A stretch of 64,000 bases of DNA. It comes from Tenebrio molitor (Eukaryota; Arthropoda; Insecta; Coleoptera; Tenebrionidae). Of the stretch, positions 1 through 12,039 are shown in pieces. The stretch lies in the NCBI RefSeq assembly GCF_963966145.1, contig NC_091047.1, positions 25,730,001 to 25,794,000 of the forward strand, written 5' to 3'. Each line of letters opens with the position of its first letter. Position 1 is the first letter of the stretch. The notes beneath the pieces were generated by a model that did not search any database, was not told where the DNA came from, and worked only from the letters and a program-made list of their open reading frames with translations. Both the position numbers and the translations under genes were made by a program.

Positions 1-950
1 TTGAACAATTTTACATGTGCTTCGATAGCAATCTACATCTTGAAAAAAATCTTAAACAAGATCTTTGAACAACACCTGAATGTACTCAATGATTTTTACA
101 CTTAATGATTCCAACTTAGCCCAATGAAAGGAGTAAAAATGAATAGTGAATGCAATAATTTTTTCTACATTTATTTACACAAATAAAAAAATTATTTTCA
201 CCACAAACTGAAGTGACGTTGCAAACTGCCAAACAGTTTTTAAAGTAAAGCATGCAATATTTAGTAAGTTTGTTATTTACTTTATGACAAAAATTCAATT
301 GATAATATTATCTTAGAAGTAATAAAAGTAGATATGTATATCTCTAAAAGCTGAAGTGCAGAAGTATTAAAAATATATTGTAAAATTCCGCTAAATTTCG
401 TCATCGTTCAATTTGCATATCTTTATTGTCTGCTGCAATAATAAAAAATTCCACAATGCAAGATTAGTGCTAAGACTACATTTAAGAAGTCGAATTCAAG
501 TAATTGCAGTATGTAATTGAATGAACCACCATTGAAGAATTCCCATGAAATGTTGCATATGAATAATTTATTTTTTAATCAATCAACTATTTGTTTTAAG
601 CGGAAACTATTATAATATAAAAATCAAACTACCAACACGTTGCTTGAATACAAATACTAGTGACTTAATACTCAATCAGGTTATTATTTTACACACTTCC
701 TACATATGTATTGCGTTTTTTGTATTTAAATTTATGCAAAATAGACGACCGATTTAGAATTGAAAAGGTTATATTATGCAGCAATGTATTTTTATTTTGT
801 CAATATTTGTGTCTTTTTCTGTTATTGATACCTATAGGAAAAAATGATTTGCAAATGATAATCAAATTAAATAAAGAGATCAATGTAGATACGGAGTTAT
901 AAAAAATATGAGCATTTTTATTCTACGTAAGTATAATTATAAAAATATAA
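1..950. other. AT-rich sequence, no supported gene
   Basis: Short open frames occur, but none has recognisable motifs or splice context. I see no strong inverted repeat here. Confidence 0.5.
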
Positions 951-952
951 TT

Positions 953-1085
953 CCTTTTCGAGAGGATTTCCCTTGCCATTCAACGTGGAAACCTGCAAGC
1001 ATTCGGGGCACTTTTCCAGATTCCGCAATAGTATCGGAAATTTTTGTATTATAAAACAAAAATGTTATGTAATTATGTTATTAAT
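953..1085 (+). repeat. 5'-truncated copy of the 3' end of the retroelement at 8.5-9.8 kb
   Basis: From the CCTTTTCGAG segment to ATGTTATGTAATTATG this stretch is nearly identical to 9690-9815, the last codons and 3' tail of the non-LTR retrotransposon. Only that end is present, as expected for a 5'-truncated insertion. Confidence 0.75.
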
Positions 1086-1761
1086 ATAAAGTTTTTTTAT
1101 TTTTATTATAAAAATAACAAGATAAGTAGGTATTGCTAATATAAAAAAGACTTCTATTACGCAGTTTATATTTTAGTAATAGATTATAACGCACCTAACT
1201 ATAAAATAATAAATTTTTCTGTCTGTTGTTGATGTACTTTTTTCCAAAATTTTCAATTCATCCTGAGTGACATAAAATAGTAATAATACAATATATCTAT
1301 GATGATAATTTGATACAGTTTGTACAGGAAAACTGCTAAAATTTCAAAAAACAACAATTACCTACTTTCAAAATATAATAAAGTTTAACTTTGAAGCTTT
1401 TGCATCACCATTAAAAACGTAAAATATTTTCAAACCTCTCAATTGTGAAAGAAAGTACTACTTTATGCACTTGTTCCATAAATTATTATTGCACACCTCA
1501 ATGTTTACTTTTAGAGAGTTAGTAAAGTTAGGCAACGGTAGTAGAAGATAACTACTACCTGATTTATGGTTTCAAGGTTTATTCATTATTAATATTGTCT
1601 TACAGAGACAATGATGTTGCCAAAAATACTACGTGCAACCTCTGAATAGAGCACTTGTTCCATGCATCATACGTTGTTCTTGTGCTTAAACTTATAAACA
1701 AGTATTGCTGTAGGTATTCATATGTATGTTGCACGCATAACTATTGTAGCTCCATTCAAAT

Positions 1762-1900
1762 AATAGTAAATTATATCAATAAGAGTAGAATTGAGTTTTT
1801 TTGTGCTAAGCTCAGAGATTGAAGACCGAGACGAAGTCGAGGTCGGCAACAGGGCGAAGCACAAAAAGACCTTCTACTCTGAGTGATATATAGAACTATT
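1762..1900. repeat. Foldback element with AATAGT...ACTATT ends
   Basis: The outer arms pair AATAGTaaattatatca with tgatatatagaACTATT. Inside, AGAGTAGAA pairs with TTCTACTCT and TTTTTGTGCT with AGCACAAAAA. The centre is GC-rich and self-complementary, containing GAGACGAAGTCGAGG. It belongs to the foldback family described in the findings. Confidence 0.6.
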
Positions 1901-1976
1901 TTATCTACAAGCGTATTACAAAAAAAAAAATTGGACATTTATTTTCTTTTGCTGCAGTTACAATTAAAAAAAAAGA

Positions 1977-2190
1977 TGTCCCATCGCAGTTGGCGTTGAA
2001 AACCCACACAAATTTTGGATGTAGACAGATTTCCATTACCGTCGGTAGCGCCAGCTATCGGCGATACTAGTCTCACTCATGTTATAAAGCTTGCGGCACA
2101 TTCAACTACGTCACCAACGCCTACTGCGATGGGACCGTGTATTAACCACATTAGTAGTTACTGTCAAAATGATAGAACAGAATTCATGCC
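1977..2190 (+). mobile_element. Partial copy of a TA-flanked miniature inverted-repeat element
   Basis: It starts with GTCCCATCGCAGTTGGCG and ends near CTACTGCGATGGGAC, and is closely related to the full copies at 39817-40021 and 54891-55119. The outermost bases (CAGGGTCATTATAAATGATT) are missing here. The 69-codon open frame across it is incidental. Confidence 0.7.
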
Positions 2191-2264
2191 ACGCCAATGG
2201 CTAAAGTCAGAATCAATTGGTTAAGATGCATTTACATTTTTGCCGAAACCATATTAAATTCTAA

Positions 2265-2400
2265 GGGGATCATTCACGAAACCCGGAAGGCTCGACAAGA
2301 CATTGCAAATTTAAAACAATGACAACTAATATTGTTGAAGCATTGTATTTGACGTTTCGTTAACGATTTGCAAATTATCAGTGTTTCGTGAATCTACCCC
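2265..2400. mobile_element. PIF/Harbinger-type miniature element, TAA target duplication
   Basis: The termini GGGGATCATTCACGAAAC and GTTTCGTGAATCTACCCC form an inverted repeat. Direct TAA copies flank it at 2262-2264 and 2401-2403. A three-base TWA target duplication with G-rich ends is known for PIF/Harbinger elements. No coding capacity. Confidence 0.65.
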
Positions 2401-2764
2401 TAACTAAACGTTGCAATAAATACTCTCGATTTTACAATTTTAATGAAAATTGTGTCCTGTTATGAATTCCTGAAAATCCCAAATTGAAGTTTTGTTTGAA
2501 CATTTAGGATTTGTAGTGAAACACAAGTATATATTATTGATAAGAGATCATTTTACGAGTATATTAAGCAGAAATAATAACTTTCTGAAGAGTAACGAGA
2601 TTCGTTTAGTTTTATTAATTGTAATAATTAATTGTAAAATAGAGATTACAGGAAATAAAAAGCAAATAATAATAAAACTATAAAAAGATTATGAGAGGTA
2701 ATCATTTATGGTAGTCGGATGCCTACTTCCATTGTACTTTTTTGCATCATTTTCTCCTGGTTAT

Positions 2765-2817
2765 CTTATCAGCATGAATATAAAAGACCGGAGAAAAGAA
2801 AATTGATTCTGTTCAGT
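2765..2817 (+). promoter_or_regulatory. Core promoter of AA15 gene A: GATA-type site, TATA box, initiator
   Basis: CTTATCAG (reverse complement of CTGATAAG, a GATA-factor site) is at 2765-2772. TATAAAAG is at 2779-2786. An arthropod initiator-like TCAGT lies at about 2813-2817, some 36 bp past the TATA start, which is slightly longer than usual. The start codon follows at 2838. The same order recurs before all four AA15 first exons in the window. That GATA factors drive midgut enzyme genes is known for insects; applying it here is inference. Confidence 0.7.
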
Positions 2818-2837
2818 AGTAGTACCTCTGTGTCAAA

Positions 2838-3634
2838 ATGACTGTACTATTTTTATTTACCACTGTGATATTCAGCATTTTGCTGACTGAAATTGCTGGC
2901 CATGGTATGATGTTGGAACCACCAAATCGAAGCTCTTTGTGGAGATTTGACCAAACTGCAACACCTAACTATCAAGATAATCAAAATTTCTGTGGAGGTT
3001 CATATGTAAGATTACTCTATTAGACAAACATCTCAAGTTATTGAAAGAATGGCTGACAATGTTTCAGGTCCAGTGGAGTCTCAACGGTGGTAAATGTGGA
3101 GTCTGTGGTGACTCTTATACAGATGCTCACCCTCAAGACAACGAGAATACTGGTAAATTTGGGCAAGGAAAAATTGTTCGAACTTACAAAGCTGGAAGCG
3201 TTATCGACGTGGAGGTTTTACTTACAAAAAATCATCTAGGAAATTTCCAATTCAGGTAGTTATTCAATATTGCAATAACATTTTAATGATTTTGTGTTGT
3301 TCCAGTTTGTGTGAAATTACAAATTCTAATGCTCCTGAAAGTGGAGAAGATTGTTTCAAAGTGTTGCCTTTAGCAGATGGATCTTCTCAGTACAACGTGG
3401 TTGCTAATGAAAGTGAAGTTAAGGTAGCACTTCGGCTTCCTGAAGGAAAGACGTGTGAACAGTGCGTCTTGAGGTGGCAATATACTGCGGGTAAGAGTTT
3501 CGTTATAATAAAAATGAGTGGGTCATGGTTTGTTTTTAGGAAACAATTGGGGTGATTGTGGTAATGGTACTTGGGACAAAGGATGTGGACCACAAGAGAC
3601 ATTTAGAACATGTGCAGATGTAGCTATAGTTTAA
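2838..3634 (+). CDS. AA15 family lytic polysaccharide monooxygenase, gene A (4 exons)
   Basis: Coding exons are 2838-3005, 3068-3255, 3306-3490 and 3540-3634, all with GT-AG introns of 62, 50 and 49 bp in phases 0, 2 and 1. The product is 211 aa. Residues 1-21 form a hydrophobic signal peptide cleaved before HGMMLEPPNRSSLWRF, so His22 becomes mature His1 of the copper-binding histidine brace. The second brace histidine is His112 in the KNHLG motif, mature position 91. Ten cysteines (52, 66, 69, 121, 135, 169, 172, 187, 196, 205) suggest five disulfides. The C-terminal block GCGPQETFRTCADVAIV is typical of the family; Phe202 is a candidate axial aromatic. AA15 enzymes are secreted copper enzymes that oxidatively cut chitin or cellulose; the substrate cannot be told from sequence. 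The ATG was chosen because it gives a proper signal peptide and follows TATA and initiator at normal distance. Paralogues B and C lie downstream on the same strand. Confidence 0.93.
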
Positions 3635-3687
3635 GATGTCGACAGTTACAAAAAAAATTTTTAAAACTTCATAATCTATGATTCTCT

Positions 3688-3693
3688 AATAAA
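3688..3693 (+). other. Polyadenylation signal AATAAA of gene A
   Basis: AATAAA lies 54 bp after the TAA stop of gene A, a normal distance for a short 3' untranslated region. Confidence 0.7.
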
Positions 3694-3812
3694 GCTGCCT
3701 TAAAAATATTAATTAACATACTATGAGTATGTTGTGAAGATAGTAACAAAATATAACTGTACTTGATTTATTTCTCGCCATGCAAATTCTATTTTAGTTT
3801 TTGTTAGTTATA

Positions 3813-3858
3813 AAATTTATTTTTTCCAACCTTATTTTTTTTTTTTTAAATTTCCTTA
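3813..3858. repeat. Left part of a repeat split by an insertion; intact copy at 32.3 kb
   Basis: TTATTTTTTCCAACCTTATT and AAATTTCCTTATGT are shared with 32293-32342. In the 32.3-kb copy this is followed directly by the ATATCGATGAC segment, which here occurs only at about 5695. The two halves therefore appear to flank a 1.8-kb insertion. Confidence 0.55.
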
Positions 3859-5680
3859 TGTGTCGTTTAGACAATTAAAAGGGTGTAATGATCTAAATAC
3901 AAGTACATTACTTCTTTCCGCCAAATATTCGAACCTGTGCAAACTGAAACAAATGTGGTCGTGATCGTCATCGAAGCAGAGGGGCCCTACGTTGTGATAT
4001 TCTTTTGGCGGAAAAGGTTCGGAATGCAAACGATGAGGGTTCCAGTTGGAAGAGTACCGCAAAATAAAACAGACATGTGAGGGACGCAAAATACCTTTTA
4101 TTGAAAAATGCCTGTGATAACGTTGATTTTCGGCGAACAAATGAAACGAATCCAAAATTAGCGGGGACCAAGTATAACAGAGTAAAATAAATTAACTAGC
4201 TGAGGCCATTGCAAAAACAAACAACAATATTAATACAGCAACATTTAAAACAAACAGAATGGGTACATGACAACAAAAATGATGAGTTAAAAGTTGCAAA
4301 AAAAAACAGTAACAAATGTATAATGCCGTTATCACAGACAGGGACGGATAGAAACCCTCTCCAAAACCGTATCCCAGGTATTACTCATATTTTATAATTC
4401 GAGTTATGACAATTCCAAGTTTAATTAGTAACTACGCGGTCAAGGTACGCCGGCAGGAGCTTAGAGCTGGAGGCAACAAACTCTCGGCCTCGAGGGGACT
4501 CAGAAGAATGATCTGAATCGGCTTGAGACCAGCGACGTTTCTAGATACTCGGGTAAATGAACGTCGAACTATTTTACCGCCCAAGAAAGAGTGATAAAGC
4601 GTTCGGGGCTGTAGGATCAGCAACCAACCAACCGGGTGCCGACAAACCACGAGGTCCCTAGAACCGCGACGGAGGTTCGCGTCAACATCCCGGAGCCGCA
4701 TCGAGCAGGGCTTAGGTCCGCCTCCGCTAACGTCCCTAACTAACCGTGGCCTCCACAGAAATTTACTAGACAACCCCACGACCTGAATGTCACCTAACTC
4801 CCATAGTGTCGTACTTACAACTTAACTTTAACTCATCCGAAATCTAACGGTGCTTAGCAACAACACAAAGAAAACCCGAGTTTAATTCAATATAACAAAG
4901 CGTAACATTAAACGGTGATATACCTAATTCAACAAAACAAAGCGCAACATTAAGCAATGATAAAATAAACAAAACAAAGCGCAACATTAAACAATAATAA
5001 AATAAACAAAACAAAGCGCAACATTAAACAATGATCAAATAAAAAGAACAAAGCGCAACGTTAAACAACGACAAAATAAAAATGCTTTAAATGTCACAAA
5101 TATAAGTAAGCAACATAAATAACGAATACGATAATCGCTGGCAATGCTAAATAACTAAAAATGGCGGATCGAGTGCCGTTAAAAAAATGTCATTCGAACG
5201 ACGGCTACTAATTTTCGAAATTAACGGTTTGCCTGAAAATTACCTCTTCCGGGAGAAAGAACAGCATGCAACAAAATGGTATCTACAACATACCCTTACC
5301 ACGTGGTCCTGGTCCCAATTACCCGGGGTGGATTAAAACGTCGGATTCCTCACGGGGACACAAAAGATATACTCGGGACTGTCGGTAGTGTAATTAATTC
5401 AGATTTAACTTACAAATTTTGAAATATGGATCGCTCTTCGCACGGTGTGTTTCGCAAAACCAAACAGAAGTGAACTACCCTCTCGGCCATCGCGCGCGAA
5501 CCGCTTCACCCCCGCTCTATTTCCGCTCTCTCCAGTGTTGCCAACCCCATCCCTTAGTTCTTAGCCTAGCCGCTAGTACCTTCACATTTGGCGTGCTATT
5601 GTTGCGGTACCGGGAATTTAAATTTAAAATTTTAAACTGGGTCACTACAGGGGCTATCAAAATCAAGAAAAAAATAGGGG
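3859..5680. mobile_element. GC-richer inserted block, probably a retroelement remnant
   Basis: Base composition rises sharply relative to its flanks, notably at 4430-4800 and 5280-5630. The block interrupts a repeat that is continuous at 32.3 kb. I found no convincing protein domain: open frames here, including one of 115 codons on the minus strand at 4432-4779, look like by-products of GC-richness. The right edge GGGTCACTACA could be an LTR end (TG...CA), but no matching target duplication was found, so the class stays open. Confidence 0.45.
4893..5088. repeat. Tandem repeat, five units, 37-bp period
   Basis: The block AAAGCG(C/T)AACRTTAAACAA recurs with starts near 4897, 4939, 4976, 5013 and 5050. 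The last four are spaced exactly 37 bp apart and separated by A-rich linker. It is noncoding and lies within the inserted block. Confidence 0.85.
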
Positions 5681-5689
5681 ATTTCCATT

Positions 5690-6215
5690 TAAAAAAATAT
5701 CGATGACGTCATCACTCGAAAACAAATGACTGCTTGGAATTTTATTTGGTACTAAAACATGTTTATTTTTTAGTAACACGATATTGTTTCTTTTCGTCAT
5801 AGATACAGATTGTGAAAAACAACTCATATCTCCCTTGGGATTTGTCAAATTTTTTCGCGCTCCACATTGTTGACAACAAACTCATGAGAACGAAACTATA
5901 GCAACCACATATTCACGCAATCTTCTCTGCTAAATATTTTTAATAAAATTTTAACTTTTAAGTACAGAGACTAAAAAATAAAATATTGTATGCACCACGG
6001 GAGATATTCATGTTTTACCCCTCGGTTGACTCGGGCCAAAGGCCCTCGGATTATAACCACGTCAACCTCAGAAAAATCATGTTCATATCTCCCGTAATGA
6101 ATAAATATCTATTTTTTTTTTATAAAATTGACCCGTCCAAACATTTTTTTGAAAAAAATTGTGTTTAATTTTTAATAAATTTATTCCATACTGTTGCCGC
6201 CACTGTATATTTGGT
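5690..6215. repeat. Right part of the split repeat, with an internal foldback
   Basis: ATATCGATGACGTCATCACTCG and the end CCGCCACTGTATA match 32375-32550, where the middle is absent. The extra 5770-6115 segment holds a foldback: GGGAGATATTCATGTTTTAC pairs imperfectly with a segment ending ATGTTCATATCTCCCG around a CCCTCGGTTGACTCGGGCC core. The open frames here are incidental. Confidence 0.55.
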
Positions 6216-6417
6216 ATCTTGAATTTTAGACAAATTTGGCTACATGCAAAATTTTGGTGGAAGTATATTTCACAATTAATTACATTTGATGAATCCAAAT
6301 CAGTTACAATTGATAATACCTTACGTGGAGTTTTTAGCAATAATAAATTGTGTTCATTCTTTTTTATCGGTAATTCTGACAGGGATATGAATGATCACTT
6401 GTTGCGATGAAAATGTA

Positions 6418-6786
6418 CTATTGGGAGCACGGAATTTCGGGCAGACTTGAAATTTGACTGATATAAAATGTAAAATAGGCTTTAGGTGCTAGACGTATTA
6501 ATAACCTCATTTTAATATCTACTATTGCCTCATATCATTTTGCAAATTGCATTCGTCAATTCTGAAAAGCTGCAAGTGCTTAGACGTGATTTTCTGAAAA
6601 CTTAACCGTCTTTTTTATTAAACTTTGGAAATCAATAACTAAAATGTAAAATAATTGTGCATAATTGTGACAGTTTATTTTGAAATTCCTTCAAAATTAA
6701 TTATTATGACATTTATGACAATAAAACTTAGACTACATTGGGTTTTTTAAAATAAATTGCTGCCCGAAATTCCATGCTCGCAATAG
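6418..6786. mobile_element. Miniature inverted-repeat element, TA target duplication
   Basis: The left end CTATTGGGAGCACGGAATTTCGGGCAG (short form ATTTCGGGCAG) pairs with CTGCCCGAAAT...CAATAG on the right, and TA flanks both sides. The inner GGAATTNNNTTTCGGGCA-type motif resembles the element at 53868-54213. No coding capacity. Confidence 0.65.
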
Positions 6787-6799
6787 TACACGAGTGTGA

Positions 6800-8490
6800 G
6801 TGCAAATTTCCAGGAACAATATATAATAATAATCATTAATACGCAAGGATACACACAAGGATGTTGGAATTATCCGGTACAAGCGGTGAAGGAGGAAATT
6901 GAAAAAACAAAAACAAAGATGGATAATAAGTGGTACATAATTACCGATAAGTGGCAAAAAATGTCATGTAAGAAACGTTATCGATGCAAGTGGTTTGAGA
7001 TTGGTTGAAAGTAATCAAATGGAATTGAGTGATTGGTGGAGTGAAGTTATTTGACAGATGTATGTAATAATAATCTATTAAAATTAAGGGACGAGTCTCT
7101 TAAATCAGCTGCTTCTCATCTGGTGACAGTTGTTTAATAAAATAACGGAAGAAAAACTGTTACAAATGAGCCTCTCGAGGTGACTCACGAAAACACTAGC
7201 AAAAAACAAATCTTTAAACAGAAAAAAGCAAAATTTACATTAAGAAATACTTCATGAAGTATGGAGTAATGCTACAAAGAGTTTACAGGGAAAGTTTTAC
7301 AAGGATTAGGGCATTAGTTTTAATTTTTTTGGAGAATTATTTTCAAAACATTTCGAGGCTTTGTAACTGAAACAGACGCATGCTATAAGCAAACCCCGTT
7401 ATTTCAATATTAATACTAAAGCATTGTTTTTAGACGAACAAAGAAATATAATAAGTTTATGGAAAGCAGACGATCCAGCAGGTCTGCAACTATTTTATTT
7501 CGCTGCTTTGGAACTAGCATGGAAAATAGACAAACTTCCCTCGTGGTTAATTACATATTTTCAAAATGAAATAAATAACGAAGGTAACCCAACTGGAATA
7601 ATACATATATCACAATCCCATTTTCTCTAAAAACCAATACAGAGAAGTGCAACATTGTGCAGGTATAGAACGATTAATCTCTAATGCCAGTAAAAATAAT
7701 CTGTCAAATTATTCAAATTGCTGCTGTCAAAAGGAACTTCAGATATAACTACTATAAAAAAAACAGACATCTGAAAAAGCAAAACAATAAATACAAAAAC
7801 TAATATTTCAAATCATCCCCACCGTAGTACAGTTCTAATAAAGTAAACTGGAATTGGTGAAGAACAACTGATTAAACTGATTAGGCAGACATTCTAGCGA
7901 ACCAAGACCAAGAACACCACAGCAAAATGACAGAAAGTATAAAACGTAGCAACAATATTGTAAATCAGCATTCTCACCGTTTTCCAATCATGATAACAAG
8001 AATTTATAATAATTGTACTTTCAATAATTATTTCGTAAATAATGATAACGAATGTTCATAAAGTTGTATTGTTTAATAGTGATTCGAAATGTCACTGGTG
8101 TCTAAAAAGTTTTTGTGGTTGGTTTGCTATTCGCATTTAAATTTTCACAAATTACACTAACCCACGGATTGTTCGATTTTTCGACTGGTTTTGTCTTGTG
8201 AAATTTAGAAGAATTAATTTCCATGGAAACAACATATATCAATATTAAACAATTTTCGACGCTTCTAGCGCTACTCCTGATAGTTGAGCGAATATTCAAA
8301 TTATGAAATTCAAAATTGATTCCTAAAAAAAAAAGTCGAAAATGCTTGTAACGAATTTAGAATATGAATTCAATGACTTCAAAAATAGTTATCTAAATAA
8401 TTTTTATCTCCGCGAAGGATGAAAAATGAAAATATTTACTTATTTGGAAAAACGCATGTGCCCACTTGATTCGGATTGAAAGCAATTATT
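6800..8490. other. No supported gene
   Basis: AT-rich sequence with short open frames at 6796-7008 and 7424-7630. Neither has a recognisable domain, splice context or promoter. They could be decayed transposon exons, but I cannot support that. Confidence 0.4.
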
Positions 8491-8499
8491 TAAAATTAA

Positions 8500-9815
8500 A
8501 ATTTGTGACCGAGGAAGTTTATCTCTTTTAGGCTCTCCAATCTTTGACCAAGGCTTCAAAAACACTGTCGAAAAAACTATAATTACAGTTGAAAATCTTT
8601 TAAATAAAGCTGAATTTCATTTCTTAGCAGACACGTGGCTTATACTTTAATCAAGAACTGTCTTTTCATACCAAAATTTAATTTTTTATTAAGAACAACT
8701 CCATTTTGGAAATTTTCTAATTATGTTAATTCCATTGATTCTTCTTTAAAGTCTTCTTTAGAAAGAATATTTAATTTCCGTTTAACTGATTTACAAAGGT
8801 GTCAGTCCACTTTACCGATTAGATTTGGTGGACTGGGAATTCGCCGCATTTCTGATATTTGCCTCCCTGCTTCCCTGTCTTCAGTTCATGGTGTTAAAAA
8901 CCTTGTTTCTCAATTACTAAATTCAAAGGATAATTCACCATTATGTTGAAGCTTTAGCAGTCTGGGATGTAGAAAAGAACGAAAGACGAACAATTCCACA
9001 ATTTCAGAAGAATTTGGATAATATCAACATCAAACGAATAATTGCCAATGACTTAATCTTTAATTCACCTAGAGACTTGGCTTGTTTTAAGGCTTTGCAA
9101 TGCAGAGAATCAGGATCTTGGTTACATGCAATACCTTCTCCTAATATTGGTACTCTTCCTTCCAAGTTTGTATTGTTTTAAGATTGAGTTGTAAACTTTG
9201 TACACCTCATTTATTTGCAAATGCAGTGCGAAAGTTGACGAAATTGGCATTCATGGTCTAAGTTGTTCCAAAAGCAGTGGTAGATTTTCAAGACACACTG
9301 AAATTAATTCTATTATCAACCGGTCTTTGACTTCTATTCAGGTTAATTCAACTTTAGAACCAAACGGACTGTCTCGGAATGACAGAAAAGGCCCTGATGG
9401 GTTGACTTTAGTACCGTGGATTAAAGATCAATCTTTGGTTTGGGACGTTACTGTTGTAGATACACTTGCAGACAGTTACGTATTGAAAACATCTGAAGTC
9501 TCACGTTTGCCGCTGAAATGGCTTCCAAACGCAAACATAGCAAACATAGTTCAATTATTTCGTCAAACTACATATTTAAAGGTTTAGCCTTTGAAACCTT
9601 AGGCCCTTGGTGCAAAGAAACCATCGATTTAATTAATGTCATCGGAAACCGACTTATCGCGGAATCAGGGGATTCAAAATCTAAGAAATTCCTTTTCGAG
9701 GGGATTTCCCTTGCCATTCAACGTGGAAACGCTGCAAGCATTCGGGGCACTTTTCCAGATTCCGCATTATTATCGGAAATTTTTGCACTGTAAATCAAAA
9801 ATGTTATGTAATTAT
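8500..9815 (+). pseudogene. Degenerate RLE-type non-LTR retrotransposon, C-terminal part
   Basis: Three overlapping frames give pieces of a reverse-transcriptase C-terminus: a thumb-like segment (about 8500-8940, with FGGLGIRRISDICLPASL) and a Cys/His cluster (CKCSAKVDEIGIHGLSC, about 9210-9270). An RH motif is followed by GPDGLTLVPWIKDQSLVWD, where P-D and a later D fit the PD...D signature of restriction-like endonucleases. The end is FEGISLAIQRGNAASIRGTF. Stops and frameshifts break it and the N-terminal RT motifs are missing, so it is a dead 5'-truncated copy. A shorter copy of its 3' end is at 953-1085. The exact clade is not determined. Confidence 0.75.
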
Positions 9816-10092
9816 GACGTACCCGAACTGATATAAGCATTTATTATAACGATGTAGAATAAAATTGCAAAATAAGGGTAATTATACTTTTTGTCCTGAC
9901 TTTTTTCACTATTCCGACGCCTGTGCTCTAACGGACGCTGATATCTAATTTTTCTGACATTAAACAACTTCTGTTTTGCCCATCAAATTTACAATTTGCT
10001 GCAATGCCGTTAGGAATTTGAATCCAAATGTCACCGTACAATTGAAGCTACCTGTTGCTAAACTGATGGTTATATTTCTAACTTCTGATGTA

Positions 10093-10301
10093 CAGTCGAT
10101 GGACAAATAAAACTGGGACAAAAATGACAATCATATAAGTCAAAATTTACAAATTTGCATCGTTTAAATACGGCTTTGTCACAAATAGGTTAACTTTCGT
10201 ATGACATATTCTATAGATACTGACAAATATATTGACAATTCAATGGTCTGATTTACATAGATTAAATTTTAAGTGTCCCAGTTTTATTTGTCCACCGACC
10301 G
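10093..10301. mobile_element. Miniature element of Tc1/mariner type (first of an abutting pair)
   Basis: CAGTCGATGGACAAATAAAA and its inverted partner TTTTATTTGTCCACCGACCG form the ends. TA is at 10091-10092 and 10302-10303. The right TA is also the left TA of the next element. Confidence 0.75.
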
Positions 10302-10303
10302 TA

Positions 10304-11439
10304 CCATCGGTGGACATTAAAAGCTGGGACAAGATGACAGTTCTATAAAGTCAAAAATTACAAAATTGGTTAATTTCGTTTTTAACAAAAGGTTATAATA
10401 GCTATTTACGTTACAAGACCGGTAGTAACGTTTTTATGGACGAGCTAGTGAATAAACTAGCGAGGCCATAATGCGTCTACCGGTCGTGCGACGTACAAGA
10501 TTTTTTAGTATACTGAGACAATTATTTAAAAGAAAGTAAATTTAAATAAAAAAATTTGGCTCTGAAAAAGATTGCTATGCCTTGTTACTATGATAACAAA
10601 CGATTCATCAAAATTCAGTCTGTCGAAGTATTTCATGTGATTTCTTTCATTTGCGCTAACTTCCTTTAATAAAATGAATTCTCACAACCGAACCGAAGCA
10701 AAAGTCAAGTTTTCTTCCCAGACCACCTTTTGGAAAAGGTAGATAGTGCGCGATCAAACTTATTGCTCCAAAAATCATCGGGAAGATATTTGACAGAGTA
10801 CAAGTTGTTCTACAATTGGAGAATACGAAATAAAGTTGTTTGGATTGATCAAAGGGTAATGCTTGCCTTTAGAAAACCATTTCAATGATATAAGTAATTG
10901 TACATTTAATTTTTATATAAATAAAATCCAATAAATCTGACAAATTTTTTGACATTTGCTACCGGCCGCCGTAGAAAGTAAAACGGACTAGACCATAAAC
11001 ATGTGTAAATCTGACAAATTATTTGACATTTGCTACCGGCCGCCGTAGAAAGTACTCGTAAAACGGACTAGACCATAAACATGTGTCTACCGGACTCATC
11101 GTCAAGGCAGTAGACACCTACTACCAGCACAGTATACTAAAAAAATTATGACGGGGTGAATGACGTTTATTTGTCAAAACCATCAAGTTCAGTTTGTTTC
11201 CTATTGAATGATATTGTTTGTTTTCCCAATTAAATAGTTGGTAATTATTCACAGAATCGGTTTTTTGGTGGTCAGAACAGGTAAGTAACAAAAAAACATT
11301 GAAACTCGACGGGGTAAGAATTGATTGCAAAGACTGATGTCAGTGTGACAATAGTTAAACTGCCAATTTGGGATAAAGCGAAAGATTGATACACAATGAA
11401 AAATTTTTGGATGTCCCAGGTTTTAATGTTCACCGATGG
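10304..11439. mobile_element. Related inverted-repeat element (second of the pair) with inserted repeats
   Basis: The ends CCATCGGTGGACATTAAAAG and TTTTAATGTTCACCGATGG are inverted copies related to those of the preceding element. TA flanks at 10302-10303 and 11440-11441. Inside are a small foldback at about 10420-10500 and a tandem duplication at 10934-11088. No transposase domain is readable. Confidence 0.65.
10934..11088. repeat. Tandem duplication, two units of about 75-80 bp
   Basis: The segment AATCTGACAAATT...ATAAACATGTGT, containing GCTACCGGCCGCCGTAGAAA, occurs twice head to tail. The second unit has a five-base insertion (CTCGT region). Confidence 0.8.
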
Positions 11440-12039
11440 TAACATATAGTTTTGTAATGATTAAAATTACATTTAAAATGGTGGAACAAAAATTAATCAG
11501 TAATTGCAAATGTTGTAGATAGAATGTAGATAGAAGTATTATGCTTGTTGAAATGATCCTTGTAACTCCCAATGAAATATATAAGATGATGATGATAAAT
11601 ATTAGTCAAATAATATTGATGTCTGTGATAATATGTGAACCGTACTTAAACAAAGAAAAATTAATTAAATTGATAATATTTAACGATAACACTTAAACTT
11701 AAATTTAATAATTTCAAATTTTGGTCAATAAATGTCTTATAATACTTTTTGTACTCAGCCTTGAAAGCGACGCTTCCAACATCCAAGGCAACGAGTGTTT
11801 CCCGATCGACTCGAATGTAAAAATTGCAAAAAACACTGGTCATTTAAGGCATTTAAGGCATAAAATACAACTTCCCTGGATTTTCCTCCATTAAAAAATT
11901 AGGGAAAAATTTATAATCGTTGAAAATTGTTGAAAATTGCAAAAATTGAAATGTCCAGTGAAGCAATTGTTTCAAATATAACCTACTTGGTTTTATGTTT
12001 AATGTATTAAAACAAAAATTTTTAATTTAAAAAATATAA

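Noticed and set aside
3387..4171. Minus-strand frames opposite and downstream of AA15 gene A
   Set aside because: The first is antisense to confirmed exons; the others overlap in different frames in the inserted block without motifs.
4432..4779. 115-codon minus-strand frame and a suspicion of ribosomal RNA in this GC-rich block
   Set aside because: Low-complexity Arg/Leu-rich translation without motifs, and no rRNA core sequence recognised; it lies inside an inserted element.
4893..5088. Possible CRISPR-like array with 37-bp period
   Set aside because: Units abut as a simple tandem repeat without unique spacers, and the genome is eukaryotic.
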